Shown: positions 9,100 to 15,640 of the stretch, one piece after another
Numbering within the stretch: position 1 is the stretch's first letter
Layout of the letters: each line of letters begins with the position of its first letter
Assembly (NCBI GenBank): GCA_002387845.1
Contig: DGLB01000056.1
Coordinates: 309-23,770, forward strand
Length of the DNA stretch: 23,462 bases
Reading direction: 5' to 3'
Source of the DNA: Stenotrophomonas maltophilia
GTDB lineage: Bacteria > Pseudomonadota > Gammaproteobacteria > Xanthomonadales > Xanthomonadaceae
Position numbers and translations under genes: made by a program
Notes under the pieces: model-generated
Told to the model about the DNA's origin: nothing
The model's database searches: none
Seen by the model: the letters and a program-made list of their open reading frames with translations, nothing else

Positions 9100-9500
9100 G
9101 TCGTCAGCGGGGCATCGTTCTGGCGATGACATGCATGGCGTGTCTTTACGCCGGGGTTATCGGCCTGGCCGTGGCGCAGGTGCCGGCGACCACCGCGCCG
9201 CTGCGTGAGGTCCCCGCTGGGGTACGTACGCAGCCATTGGCCAGCGGCGCGGTGACCCATGCAGTCACCCTGCCGCCGGTGGCCGGCGAATCCACGGTGA
9301 CCGTACGCTCGGTGCAGCCGGACAGCGTGGTCGGGCAGTACCGGTTCCGGTTTGAAGCGCTGGATGTGGACGGCGACGGCTTCATCAGCCGCGAAGAGGC
9401 CCAGGCCAATCCGGCGCTGGCGGATGAGTTCACGTCACTGGACACCACGCGGCGCGGGCGGCTCGACCGCGCGCAACTGCAGGGCTGGCTGGTGCCCTGA
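9096..9500 (+). CDS. Small exported protein with one canonical EF-hand
   Basis: A 134-residue protein beginning with a hydrophobic signal (VLAMTCMACLYAGVIGLAVAQ) with a likely Sec cleavage after AVA, so it is probably periplasmic. The middle is low-complexity. At residues 90-101 there is a textbook calcium-binding EF-hand loop, DVDGDGFISREE. A second, degenerate repeat (SLDTTRRGRLDRAQLQGW) follows, in which the loop has lost most acidic residues. The GTG at 9096 overlaps the rlmM stop (GTGA); a GTG at 9093 or an ATG at 9126 are alternatives. The overlap suggests translational coupling to rlmM. Function is unknown beyond probable Ca2+ binding. The stop is followed by a SMAG element. Confidence 0.82.
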   Translation: MSRQRGIVLAMTCMACLYAGVIGLAVAQVPATTAPLREVPAGVRTQPLASGAVTHAVTLPPVAGESTVTVRSVQPDSVVGQYRFRFEALDVDGDGFISREEAQANPALADEFTSLDTTRRGRLDRAQLQGWLVP

Positions 9501-9510
9501 CGCCACCCTT

Positions 9511-9533
9511 CGACGCGCGTGGCGCGTCGCTAC
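9511..9533 (-). repeat. SMAG-type palindromic element (left edge of accessory patch)
   Basis: A perfect 8-bp stem CGACGCGC (9511-9518) / GCGCGTCG (9522-9529) with a 3-base loop. On the minus strand it is headed by GTAG (9533-9530). Bases 9532-9530 of that head are the TAG stop codon of the minus-strand gene ending here. Confidence 0.85.
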
Positions 9534-9934
9534 CGGGAAATATGTTTCACGTTTGCCGCTGCACCGATGGCCCGCCGCAGCGCCTGCCGCGCTGGCTCGG
9601 ACTGGGTGTTGTTGAGCTGCCGAACAAGATCCGCTTCCAGCTGGGATACATGCAGAAGCATGGAAGCGAAACTCTCGGGCGAGAGGGAAACGCTTTCGCC
9701 GATGGGGGCACGTTCGACGAGGGCATTGAGTTGCGTGTACGCCGCCACCCCGTTGCCGCCGCTGAGGCCTACCCCCGTGGGCTGGCCGTTCTTGATCTCC
9801 TGCAGCATCCCACGCAACCCGGACAAGAGCTCGACCGGACAGCGAGTGTCGGTATCAGCGGCCTTCTTGGGCTCCTTCTGGACGTCCTGTGAACGGAACA
9901 CATTCAGTACATTGGAGATTCCGGGTGTGGCCAT
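9530..9934 (-). CDS. Unrecognised 134-residue protein
   Basis: I do not recognise this gene. From ATG 9934 it encodes 134 residues, with no signal peptide, membrane segment or known motif. The first 30 residues are polar. They are followed by helical-looking stretches (ELLSGLRGMLQEIKNG, PESFASMLLHVSQLEADLVRQL, ARQALRRAIGAAANV). An AGGTG 4 bases before the ATG supports this start; an in-frame GTG at 9988 would add 18 residues. GC content is clearly below the neighbouring housekeeping genes. The TAG stop lies in the head of a SMAG element. It is the last of up to three minus-strand genes (with 10042-10284 and 10301-10795) that may form a unit. The amino-acid composition looks natural, unlike the antisense frame. 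Confidence 0.65.
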   Translation of the reverse strand: MATPGISNVLNVFRSQDVQKEPKKAADTDTRCPVELLSGLRGMLQEIKNGQPTGVGLSGGNGVAAYTQLNALVERAPIGESVSLSPESFASMLLHVSQLEADLVRQLNNTQSEPARQALRRAIGAAANVKHISR

Positions 9935-10041
9935 CCTGCACCTGCGCGAGTGGTTTACCTCAGTGTGCGGCACCTGACGGCGTGCCACTTACAGAAATCG
10001 ATCACATCGGGCCGATTGCGACATCGGGACACGTCATGCCG

Positions 10042-10284
10042 TCAGCGCGCGCGGTTGTCCGTTGAACAGACATGCTGCAGCGGCAACGGTTCGGTCGCCG
10101 AAGATTTCTTGACGTTGCTCAAGAAGGCACCAAAGGCGGCATCAAGAAGTCGCTGCTGCTGGCTCAAGCGTCTCTGCGTGTTGGCAACCTCTGTCGGTTT
10201 TGGCCCGTTCTGCAACTCCTTCCGCGGCGGTAACGATGAGGAGACGGTCGAGGTCAAACGGCTGGGAGCAATCGGCGCGGCCAT
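10042..10284 (-). CDS. Doubtful 80-residue ORF between two hypothetical genes
   Basis: Starts with ATG at 10284, 16 bases after the stop of the upstream hypothetical gene on the same strand, and ends 107 bases before the next one. The 80-residue product has no recognised motif; it has a polar, proline- and serine-rich N-terminal half and a helical-looking middle (VANTQRRLSQQQRLLDAAFGAF). No clear Shine-Dalgarno sequence precedes the start. Its spacing fits an operon of three small genes, but composition alone does not prove it is coding. It could also be a remnant of a larger gene. Confidence 0.4.
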   Translation of the reverse strand: MAAPIAPSRLTSTVSSSLPPRKELQNGPKPTEVANTQRRLSQQQRLLDAAFGAFLSNVKKSSATEPLPLQHVCSTDNRAR

Positions 10285-10300
10285 GGCAGGTACGTTCTGG

Positions 10301-10795
10301 TTAGGTCAACCGGTGATTTTCCCCACCTTCCGCCTGGGGCACTTTCAAAATCCACTCATCGATGACCCGCACCTGGCTTTCCTGCAGCCCGTGGTCCCGG
10401 TGGTTGAAGTGCTGGATCCTGCATGCGTCCCTGTACAGGGCGTTCAGCGGCTTGAGGTGGTCAGCCTGCCAGCAGTCACGCTGACCGTTGGCCTTCAGCA
10501 CATCCTTGAGCTGTGCCTCGAAGTCCTTCTTGAGCACTTTGACGTAGTGCAACTGAAGCTTTGCGGTGGATATATCCAGGGCCGCGCCACTGTCCTTCTT
10601 GAGTTCTAACAGCGCGGTGCGCGCGTAGTTGCTGCGCAGACCCACGTTGGTCTTCTGCGTGAGCTCGTGCATGTTTTCGATGTTCTCCACCAGCTTGCCC
10701 AAGGCCCTGTTGAAAACCGTCTCATGGGCTACCGCCTTCTGGGCGATGTAGGTGGCTGGGCTGAATACCCGGGTCAGAATACTTGCGATGGTCAT
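10301..10795 (-). CDS. Unrecognised 164-residue protein
   Basis: I do not recognise this gene. It encodes 164 residues, mostly helical by appearance, rich in Lys, Leu and Gln (TALLELKKDSGAALDISTA, KVLKKDFEAQLKDVLKANGQ). There is a His/Asp/Arg-containing stretch near the C-terminus (ALYRDACRIQHFNHRDHG), with Cys residues near 109 and 128. There is no signal peptide or membrane helix. The start at 10795 has only a weak GTGAG before it. GC in hand-counted lines is about 58%. It is the first of the minus-strand hypothetical genes in the low-GC patch and is followed after 16 bases by an 80-residue ORF. The plus-strand frame over the same bases looks like an antisense shadow. Confidence 0.65.
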   Translation of the reverse strand: MTIASILTRVFSPATYIAQKAVAHETVFNRALGKLVENIENMHELTQKTNVGLRSNYARTALLELKKDSGAALDISTAKLQLHYVKVLKKDFEAQLKDVLKANGQRDCWQADHLKPLNALYRDACRIQHFNHRDHGLQESQVRVIDEWILKVPQAEGGENHRLT

Positions 10796-10843
10796 GATCG
10801 GCTCACGGAGGAGGAAAGCGCAGAGCGCAGCGTCCCATCCTGC

Positions 10844-10866
10844 AGCCGGGCAGCGCCCGGCTCTAC
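10844..10866 (-). repeat. SMAG-type palindromic element (right edge of accessory patch)
   Basis: On the minus strand: GTAG, then AGCCGGGC, a short loop and GCCCGGCT. It has the same stem as 4584-4606 and 23373-23394, and the same orientation as the element at 9511-9533. Confidence 0.88.
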
Positions 10867-10888
10867 ATGATTTCGATCATTTCGCCGT

Positions 10889-10907
10889 GGACACGCATGG
10901 CGTGTCC
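10889..10907. repeat. REP-like hairpin
   Basis: A perfect 8-bp stem GGACACGC (10889-10896) / GCGTGTCC (10900-10907) with an ATG loop. It has the size and loop of the SMAG elements, but on the minus strand the head reads GTGCAG and not GTAG, so it may be a related or decayed copy. It lies 22 bases from the 10844-10866 element, between the hypothetical genes and the ubiI-like gene, and might terminate the latter. Confidence 0.65.
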
Positions 10908-10950
10908 CTGCACCGGATTGCGATCATTGCCGCGCGCGTCAGGCGGGATA

Positions 10951-12126
10951 TCAGAGGCCCGCCGCCCGCTTCCAGAACGCCGACACCAGCGGTGGCCACT
11001 TGCCCACGCAGCCCAGCGCGCGCCCACGTGCCAGGGTCAGGTGCATTTCGTCATTCGAGAACATCGTGTTGATCGCATCGAAGCCGTAGGCCGACACGGT
11101 GTTGTCGCTGCGCCGCTCGCGCGCCCAGCGCTGCAGCCGCTGCGGGCTGGACCAGTCCTGGCGGCGCTGCTGGGCCTGCAACACGCACTCGCGCAGGGCG
11201 GCCACGTCGCGCAGACCCAGGTTCACGCCCTGCCCGGCGAGCGGGTGCACCACATGGGCCGCGTCGCCCAGGGTCAGCACACGCCCGGCCACATAGGCCG
11301 TTGCCAGCTGCCGGCGCAGCGGGAAGGCCACGCGCCGGCTTGCCGGGGTCATCGTCCCCAACCGCGCCCCGAAGGCCCGGGTCACTTCGCGCCCGAAGGC
11401 AACATCATCCAGCGCCAGCACGCGCTCGGCCTCGGCGTCGGGCAGCGTCCACACAATGGAACTGCGCTGTGCGCCGGCCGGCAGCACCGCCAGCGGCCCG
11501 GTGGTCAGGAATCGTTGCCAGGCCGTCGCTTCGTTGCTGTGTTCGGTGTCGATGTACGCCACCACGCCACGCTGGCCGTAATCCTGGCGGCTGACCTCCA
11601 GCCCGGCGAGCTGGCGCAGCGTCGATTCGGCACCATCGGCAGCCACCGCCAGACGCGCCTCCAGCCGGCGGCCATCGTCGAGGCGCAGGCGCACGCCCTC
11701 CTCATCCTGCTCCAGCGCGTCCACCCGGGCCGGGCAGCACAGCTGCACCCCGGCGGCGGGCAAGGCCGCCCACAGACGGTCCACCAGCAGGTCGTTCTCG
11801 ATGATCCAGCCCAGCTGCTCGCGGCCCAGGCGGTCAGCATCGAAGCACAGCTCGTCACCGCCCGCGGCATCCCACACCCGCATGCGCCGGTAGGCGCAGG
11901 CACGCGCGGACAGCACCGCCGGCCACACCCCCAGCGCCTGCAGCAACTGGGCGTTGTCAGGCGCGAACGCGTACACCCGCAGGTCCGGCTGTGCAGCCTG
12001 CCAATGGGCCGGCTCGCGGCCTTCCACCAGGGTCACCTCCAACCCGGCGTCGGCCAGGGCCAGCGCGCAGGCCGCACCCACCACGCCACCGCCGACCACG
12101 ATCACATCGCGTGCGCGCCGGTTCAT
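10951..12126 (-). CDS. ubiI: UbiH/UbiF/COQ6-family FAD-dependent hydroxylase, probably UbiI
   Basis: Flavin monooxygenase of ubiquinone synthesis; UbiI adds the C5 hydroxyl of the ring. From ATG 12126 it has 391 residues, close to the roughly 400 of E. coli UbiI. The dinucleotide-binding GGGVVGAACALALADAG is at residues 12-28. An ADGAESTLR motif lies at about 163-171. The FAD ribityl motif GDAAHVVHPLAGQGVNLGLRD begins at 287; GDAAH with GQGVNLG is the UbiI/UbiF form, distinct from the GNAAQ of UbiH next door. ATG 12126 overlaps the ubiH stop as ATGA, with GGGGAG 7 bases upstream, so it is preferred to an in-frame GTG at 12144. Which ring position it hydroxylates cannot be settled from sequence. 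Confidence 0.85.
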   Translation of the reverse strand: MNRRARDVIVVGGGVVGAACALALADAGLEVTLVEGREPAHWQAAQPDLRVYAFAPDNAQLLQALGVWPAVLSARACAYRRMRVWDAAGGDELCFDADRLGREQLGWIIENDLLVDRLWAALPAAGVQLCCPARVDALEQDEEGVRLRLDDGRRLEARLAVAADGAESTLRQLAGLEVSRQDYGQRGVVAYIDTEHSNEATAWQRFLTTGPLAVLPAGAQRSSIVWTLPDAEAERVLALDDVAFGREVTRAFGARLGTMTPASRRVAFPLRRQLATAYVAGRVLTLGDAAHVVHPLAGQGVNLGLRDVAALRECVLQAQQRRQDWSSPQRLQRWARERRSDNTVSAYGFDAINTMFSNDEMHLTLARGRALGCVGKWPPLVSAFWKRAAGL

Positions 12127-13328
12127 GGGGTCGCTCCCCGGCACAGCGCCGGCACGTCGCCGCGGAAGCCCATGGCCCCGCCGACCAGCATCGACTGCAC
12201 GTCGCTGGCCTGCGCGGCCAACAGGCCCAGGCTGCGCAACGGGCGCAGCAGCGGGGCCGGGTTGCTGGTCACGCGCGCCAGCCCGCCCGAGAAGGCGATG
12301 GTCTGGCGGCGGTCTTCCTCACGCCGCGCCACGTACTGCTGCAGCAGGGCATCGCTGCCCGGGTCGCCGTTGGCGGCGGTCAATTCGGCCAGGGTCAGCG
12401 CGTCGCGCAGGCCCAGGTTGAAGCCCTGTGCACCCAGCGGGTGAATGGTCTGCGCGGCATTGCCCAGCAGCACGGTGCGTTCGCCGACCAGCGCGCGGGC
12501 CAGCACCTGCACCAACGGGTAGGCGCTGCGCGGGCCGCTCTCCAGCAGCCGCCCGGCGCGCCAGCCAATGGCGTCCTGCAGGCGTTGCAGCCAGGCGGCT
12601 TCGTCCAGCGCCATGACCGCCTCGGCCTGGTCGCGTGCCACCCCGTGCACCACGCCGAAATGCCGGTCGCCGCGCGGCAGCAACGCGGTCGGACCGGTGT
12701 CGGTGAAACGCTCATAGGCCGTGCCGTCTGGTGCGCGCGCCGCGCGCAGCCTCGCCACGAACAGGGTCTGGCCGAAATCGTGCTCGTCCACGCCAATGCC
12801 CAGCCCCTCGCGCACGCCGCTGCGGGTACCGTCGGCCCCGACCACCAGCCGCGCCCAGAGCGTGCGTTCGCCGCTGTCATCGGCCACCACCACCGCGCGA
12901 TGGCCGTCCGCCACCTCGCCCAGCCGCACGAAGCGCGTCGGCCGGTAGCGGGTCAGGTGCTGCAGCTGGCCGAGGCGGGTTTCCAGCGCCTGGCCAAAGT
13001 CGCGCGCCACCACCACCTGGCCGAACCAGGGCCGCTGGTAGTCGGCGGCGTTCATCTGCACGCGGCCGAAGTCGCCGGCGCGGCTGACATGGATGCGGGT
13101 GATCGGCCCCACCGCGCTGCCCAGCAGTGGCATCACCCCCAGCGCGGTGAGCGCGTTGACGGTGGCGGCGGCAAAGCTGAGATTGCGCTGGTCGAACACC
13201 GGCGGCAGGCTGCCGGCAGGCGTGGCCTCCACCAGCCCGACCCTGCGCCCGGCACGGTCCAGGGCAATGGCCAGGCTGGCCCCGACCAGGCCGCCGCCGA
13301 CGATCACTACATCAAGACGTTCACTCAT
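12123..13328 (-). CDS. ubiH: 2-polyprenyl-6-methoxyphenol hydroxylase UbiH
   Basis: FAD-dependent monooxygenase acting at C1 of the ring in ubiquinone synthesis. The 401-residue protein starts MSERLDVVIVGGGLVGASLA, with the FAD-binding GxGxxG at residues 11-16. The GADG motif is at 164-167 and GNAAQTIHPLGAQGFNLGLRD begins at 289, the form typical of UbiH. The open frame continues far upstream, but that part overlaps the divergent btuM-like gene and is not family-like. ATG 13328 is chosen from the family N-terminus; an ATG three codons earlier (13337) is possible. No Shine-Dalgarno sequence is seen, but a TATCAT hexamer lies 7 bases upstream. It overlaps the ubiI-like gene by 4 bases and forms an operon with it. 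Confidence 0.93.
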   Translation of the reverse strand: MSERLDVVIVGGGLVGASLAIALDRAGRRVGLVEATPAGSLPPVFDQRNLSFAAATVNALTALGVMPLLGSAVGPITRIHVSRAGDFGRVQMNAADYQRPWFGQVVVARDFGQALETRLGQLQHLTRYRPTRFVRLGEVADGHRAVVVADDSGERTLWARLVVGADGTRSGVREGLGIGVDEHDFGQTLFVARLRAARAPDGTAYERFTDTGPTALLPRGDRHFGVVHGVARDQAEAVMALDEAAWLQRLQDAIGWRAGRLLESGPRSAYPLVQVLARALVGERTVLLGNAAQTIHPLGAQGFNLGLRDALTLAELTAANGDPGSDALLQQYVARREEDRRQTIAFSGGLARVTSNPAPLLRPLRSLGLLAAQASDVQSMLVGGAMGFRGDVPALCRGATP

Positions 13329-13335
13329 ACCCACC

Positions 13336-13341
13336 ATGATA
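13336..13341 (-). promoter_or_regulatory. Candidate -10 element of ubiH (leaderless start)
   Basis: On the minus strand TATCAT lies 7 bases before ATG 13328, with no Shine-Dalgarno sequence. If used, transcription would begin at or next to the start codon. No convincing -35 is seen. This is inference from spacing. Confidence 0.4.
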
Positions 13342-13369
13342 GAGCCAGCCCGCAGCGCGCGGCAGGCGC

Positions 13370-13375
13370 TAGAAT
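13370..13375 (+). promoter_or_regulatory. Candidate -10 element of the btuM-like gene (leaderless start)
   Basis: TAGAAT lies 7 bases before ATG 13383, the second in-frame start, and overlaps the first ATG (13374). This would make 13383 the start of both mRNA and protein. No Shine-Dalgarno sequence or clear -35 is visible. Confidence 0.4.
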
Positions 13376-13382
13376 GAATGCC

Positions 13383-13988
13383 ATGACCGCCCTGCCCGCC
13401 TCCACGTCGCCCATCGCCCCCCGCGCGTTCATCCTCGCGGTGCTGGCCTTGCTGATGATCGCTACCCGCGTGAACCACTTCGCGGCCATTCCGGATGCGT
13501 CCTGGGCGGTGTTCTTCATCGCCGGATTCCACCTGCGCGCGTGGACGCGCTGGGCGTTCCCGCTCCTGATGGTGCTGGCACTGGTGATCGACGTGCTGGT
13601 GATCCGCGCCAGCGGCATCGGCTACTGGCAGCACTACTGCGTGTCACCGGGCACCGCCCTGCTGGTTCCCGCCTACTTTGCGATGTGGGCCGGCGGCGCA
13701 TGGCTGCGCCAGGGTTACGTTAGTGCTACCTGGGCCGTGCTGGGCAAGGGCGCGGTGCTGCTGCTGGCGGCGGTGGCGGTGTGCCACCTGTTCGCCCAGG
13801 GCGGGTTCTACTGGACCAGCGACGTGGTCGCCGAACCCACCGTTTCGGGCTGGGCACAGAACTACGCCCAGTGGTTCCTGCCGTACCTGCGCACCACGGC
13901 GACCTACGTCGGCCTGGCGGCCGCCCTGCAGCTGGCCACCGAACAGGTCGGCAAGCTGCTGCAGGCCCGCCGCGACGTCCTGCGCTGA
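13383..13988 (+). CDS. btuM: Probable BtuM, solitary ECF-type vitamin B12 transporter
   Basis: An integral membrane protein of 201 residues (204 if ATG 13374 is used) with about six hydrophobic segments. The pattern RVNHF, then SWAVFFIAGFHLR, then WAFPLLMVLALVIDVL resembles ECF S-components. A cysteine in a loop (residue 86; HYCVSPGTALLVPAY) sits about where BtuM of Thiobacillus denitrificans has the cobalamin-binding Cys80, and length and topology agree. BtuM proteins work without an ECF energising module and take up and decyanate cobalamin (family knowledge). The downstream neighbour, 13 bases away, is a cobalamin adenosyltransferase, which strongly supports a B12 role. I recall the family from memory and could not align it, so an uncharacterised membrane family with similar topology remains possible. 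Confidence 0.72.
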   Translation: MTALPASTSPIAPRAFILAVLALLMIATRVNHFAAIPDASWAVFFIAGFHLRAWTRWAFPLLMVLALVIDVLVIRASGIGYWQHYCVSPGTALLVPAYFAMWAGGAWLRQGYVSATWAVLGKGAVLLLAAVAVCHLFAQGGFYWTSDVVAEPTVSGWAQNYAQWFLPYLRTTATYVGLAAALQLATEQVGKLLQARRDVLR

Positions 13989-14000
13989 GTCCGTACGGAC
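13989..14000. repeat. 12-bp perfect palindrome between btuM-like gene and adenosyltransferase
   Basis: GTCCGTACGGAC reads the same on both strands and fills almost all of the 13-base gap. As a hairpin it would have no room for a loop except by opening the centre. It could be chance or a protein-binding site. Confidence 0.4.
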
Positions 14001-14001
14001 C

Positions 14002-14556
14002 GTGGGCAACCGGCTTTCGCGCATCTATACCCGCACCGGCGACGATGGCACCACCGGGCTGGGCGACGGCAGCCGCGTGGCCAAGGACGCGGCACGGGTC
14101 AACGCCTTCGGCACCGTCGATGAAGCCAACTCGGCGCTCGGCGTGCTGCTGGCGGTGCCCCTGCCGGCAGATATCCAGGCCCTGCTGACCCGCGTCCAGC
14201 ACCAGCTGTTCGACCTGGGCGGGGAGCTGTGCATTCCCGGCCACGCCGCGATCCAGGCCGGTGACATTTCCGCACTGGAACAGCAGCTGGACCACTACAA
14301 CGCATCGCTGCCGGCGCTGAAGGAGTTCATCCTGCCCGGGGGCGGCGAAGCCGCCGCACGCTGTCACCTGGCCCGCACCATCGTGCGCCGCGCCGAGCGC
14401 GAGACGGTCACCCTGGCCCGCCTCGAGCCGGTTCGCAGCGAACCGCTGCAATACCTCAACCGCTTGTCGGACCTGTTGTTCGTGCTCGCGCGGGTGCTGG
14501 CCCGCGCCGAGGGCCACGGCGAAGTACTCTGGCAACACAGCCGTCGCCACGGCTGA
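14002..14556 (+). CDS. Cob(I)alamin adenosyltransferase, PduO type
   Basis: Transfers the 5'-deoxyadenosyl group of ATP to cob(I)alamin, giving coenzyme B12. The 184-residue protein has the PduO-type ATP-binding N-terminus, RIYTRTGDDGTTGLGDG (TGDDGTT at residues 12-18). This is followed by VNAFGTVDEANSALG, then helices of the five-helix bundle and a C-terminal YLNRLSDLLFVLAR. The start is GTG 14002, in frame with the conserved N-terminus and 13 bases after the btuM-like stop, with no strong Shine-Dalgarno sequence, which suggests translational coupling. With the putative BtuM it would form an uptake-and-activation pair for cobalamin. No cobalamin riboswitch could be recognised upstream. Confidence 0.94.
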   Translation: MGNRLSRIYTRTGDDGTTGLGDGSRVAKDAARVNAFGTVDEANSALGVLLAVPLPADIQALLTRVQHQLFDLGGELCIPGHAAIQAGDISALEQQLDHYNASLPALKEFILPGGGEAAARCHLARTIVRRAERETVTLARLEPVRSEPLQYLNRLSDLLFVLARVLARAEGHGEVLWQHSRRHG

Positions 14557-14586
14557 GCCCGTTCACCGCACCGGAACCTGAGCCGC

Positions 14587-15498
14587 ATGCTGGTTTTTAC
14601 CCACCCCGCCTGTCTGCAACACGATCCCGGCCGCGGCCATCCCGAATCTCCCCAGCGCCTGCAGGTGGTGCTTGATGCCCTGCATGCGGCGTTTCCGGAT
14701 CGGCTCGACTGGCGGGAAGCGCCCGCCGCCAAACGCGGCGACCTGGCCCGGGCGCACGACAGCGACCTGATTGACCTGATCCTGCAGCCGCAGACCGAGC
14801 CGCTGCGCCTGATCGACATGGACACGATGACCTCGCCGGGCTCGGCAGCGGCGGCCGTGCACGCCGCCGGTGCCGGCGTGGCGGCGGTCGACGCGGTCAT
14901 GCTGGGCGAGGATCCGCTCGCGTTCTGCGCGGTGCGCCCACCCGGCCACCATGCCACCGCCAGCACTGCAATGGGCTTCTGTCTGTTCAACAACATCGCC
15001 ATCGCCGCCGCCCATGCGCGCGACCGCCATGGCCTGGAGCGCATCGCCGTGGTCGACTTCGACGTCCACCACGGCAACGGCACCCAGGACATCTTCATCG
15101 CCGATCCGCGCGTGGCCTACTACAGCACGCACCAGGCCGGGCTGTTCCCCAATTCGGGGCTGCGCCGCGACCGTGGCGCGGGCAACCTGCTCAACATCCT
15201 GCTGCCGCCGGGCAGTGGCGGCTTCCGCTTCCGCAACACGTGGGCCGACGAGATGCTGCCGGCCATCGACGACTTCCGCCCACAACTGGTGCTGATCTCG
15301 GCCGGCTTCGATGCCCACCTGCGCGACCCGCAGGCCGACCTGATGCTGGAAACCGACGATTTCGCCTGGATCACCACCGAACTGCATGCGCTGGCACGGC
15401 GGCACGCGGCCGGGCGGGTGGTGTCGATGCTGGAGGGCGGATACGACCTGCAGGCACTGGCCGAATGCAGCGTCGCCCACGTCGGCGCGATGCTGTAG
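14587..15498 (+). CDS. Class II histone-deacetylase-like / acetylpolyamine amidohydrolase family protein
   Basis: Zinc-dependent amidohydrolase of 303 residues with the arginase/deacetylase fold. Key motifs are RPPGHHA with the His121-His122 pair, FDVHHGNGTQ with probable zinc ligands Asp159 and His161, and SAGFDAHLRDP with Asp242. LEGGYD near the C-terminus carries the usual catalytic-loop tyrosine. Bacterial members deacetylate polyamines, small molecules or protein lysines; the substrate here cannot be told. ATG 14587 starts the family N-terminus (MLVFTHPACLQHDPGRGHPE). It follows the adenosyltransferase by 30 bases. The TAG stop is part of the GTAG head of a SMAG element. Confidence 0.9.
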   Translation: MLVFTHPACLQHDPGRGHPESPQRLQVVLDALHAAFPDRLDWREAPAAKRGDLARAHDSDLIDLILQPQTEPLRLIDMDTMTSPGSAAAAVHAAGAGVAAVDAVMLGEDPLAFCAVRPPGHHATASTAMGFCLFNNIAIAAAHARDRHGLERIAVVDFDVHHGNGTQDIFIADPRVAYYSTHQAGLFPNSGLRRDRGAGNLLNILLPPGSGGFRFRNTWADEMLPAIDDFRPQLVLISAGFDAHLRDPQADLMLETDDFAWITTELHALARRHAAGRVVSMLEGGYDLQALAECSVAHVGAML

Positions 15499-15517
15499 CG
15501 CCGGCCGCCGGCCGCCA
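15495..15517 (+). repeat. SMAG-type palindromic element overlapping a stop codon
   Basis: On the plus strand: GTAG (15495-15498), then CGCCGGCC, GCC, GGCCGCCA, a 7-bp stem with one mismatch. The TAG of the head is the stop codon of the deacetylase-like gene. Confidence 0.7.
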
Positions 15518-15579
15518 TCCTGGCCATGCACGGCGCGGTCGGCGCATGAACCTGAACCCCGCTTCGCGACCGCCCTTCA

Positions 15580-15605
15580 TTGCCCCTATGCAAGGGATGG
15601 GGCAA
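15580..15605. repeat. Inverted repeat in the lptD leader
   Basis: TTGCCCC (15580-15586) pairs with GGGGCAA (15599-15605) around a 12-base loop, ending 35 bases before the lptD start. It could be a leader hairpin or terminator of the upstream gene; no T run follows directly. Confidence 0.4.
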
Positions 15606-15640
15606 GCTACGTTCCGTTTTCCCCCGAATCCGAAGCCCGC

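Noticed and set aside
9950..10609. Plus-strand open frame of 219 codons opposite the hypothetical genes
   Set aside because: Composition is irregular, with many Cys, Val and Leu runs and no domain. The minus-strand products look like natural helical proteins with matching spacing. Kept as the weaker alternative.
11991..13373. Upstream extension of the btuM-like frame across ubiH
   Set aside because: It is antisense to ubiH and not membrane-like. The protein with a consistent fold begins at 13374 or 13383.
13329..13373. Cobalamin riboswitch in front of the B12 genes
   Set aside because: Only 45 bases separate ubiH and the btuM-like gene, far too short for a B12 riboswitch, and no B12-box-like sequence was recognised.
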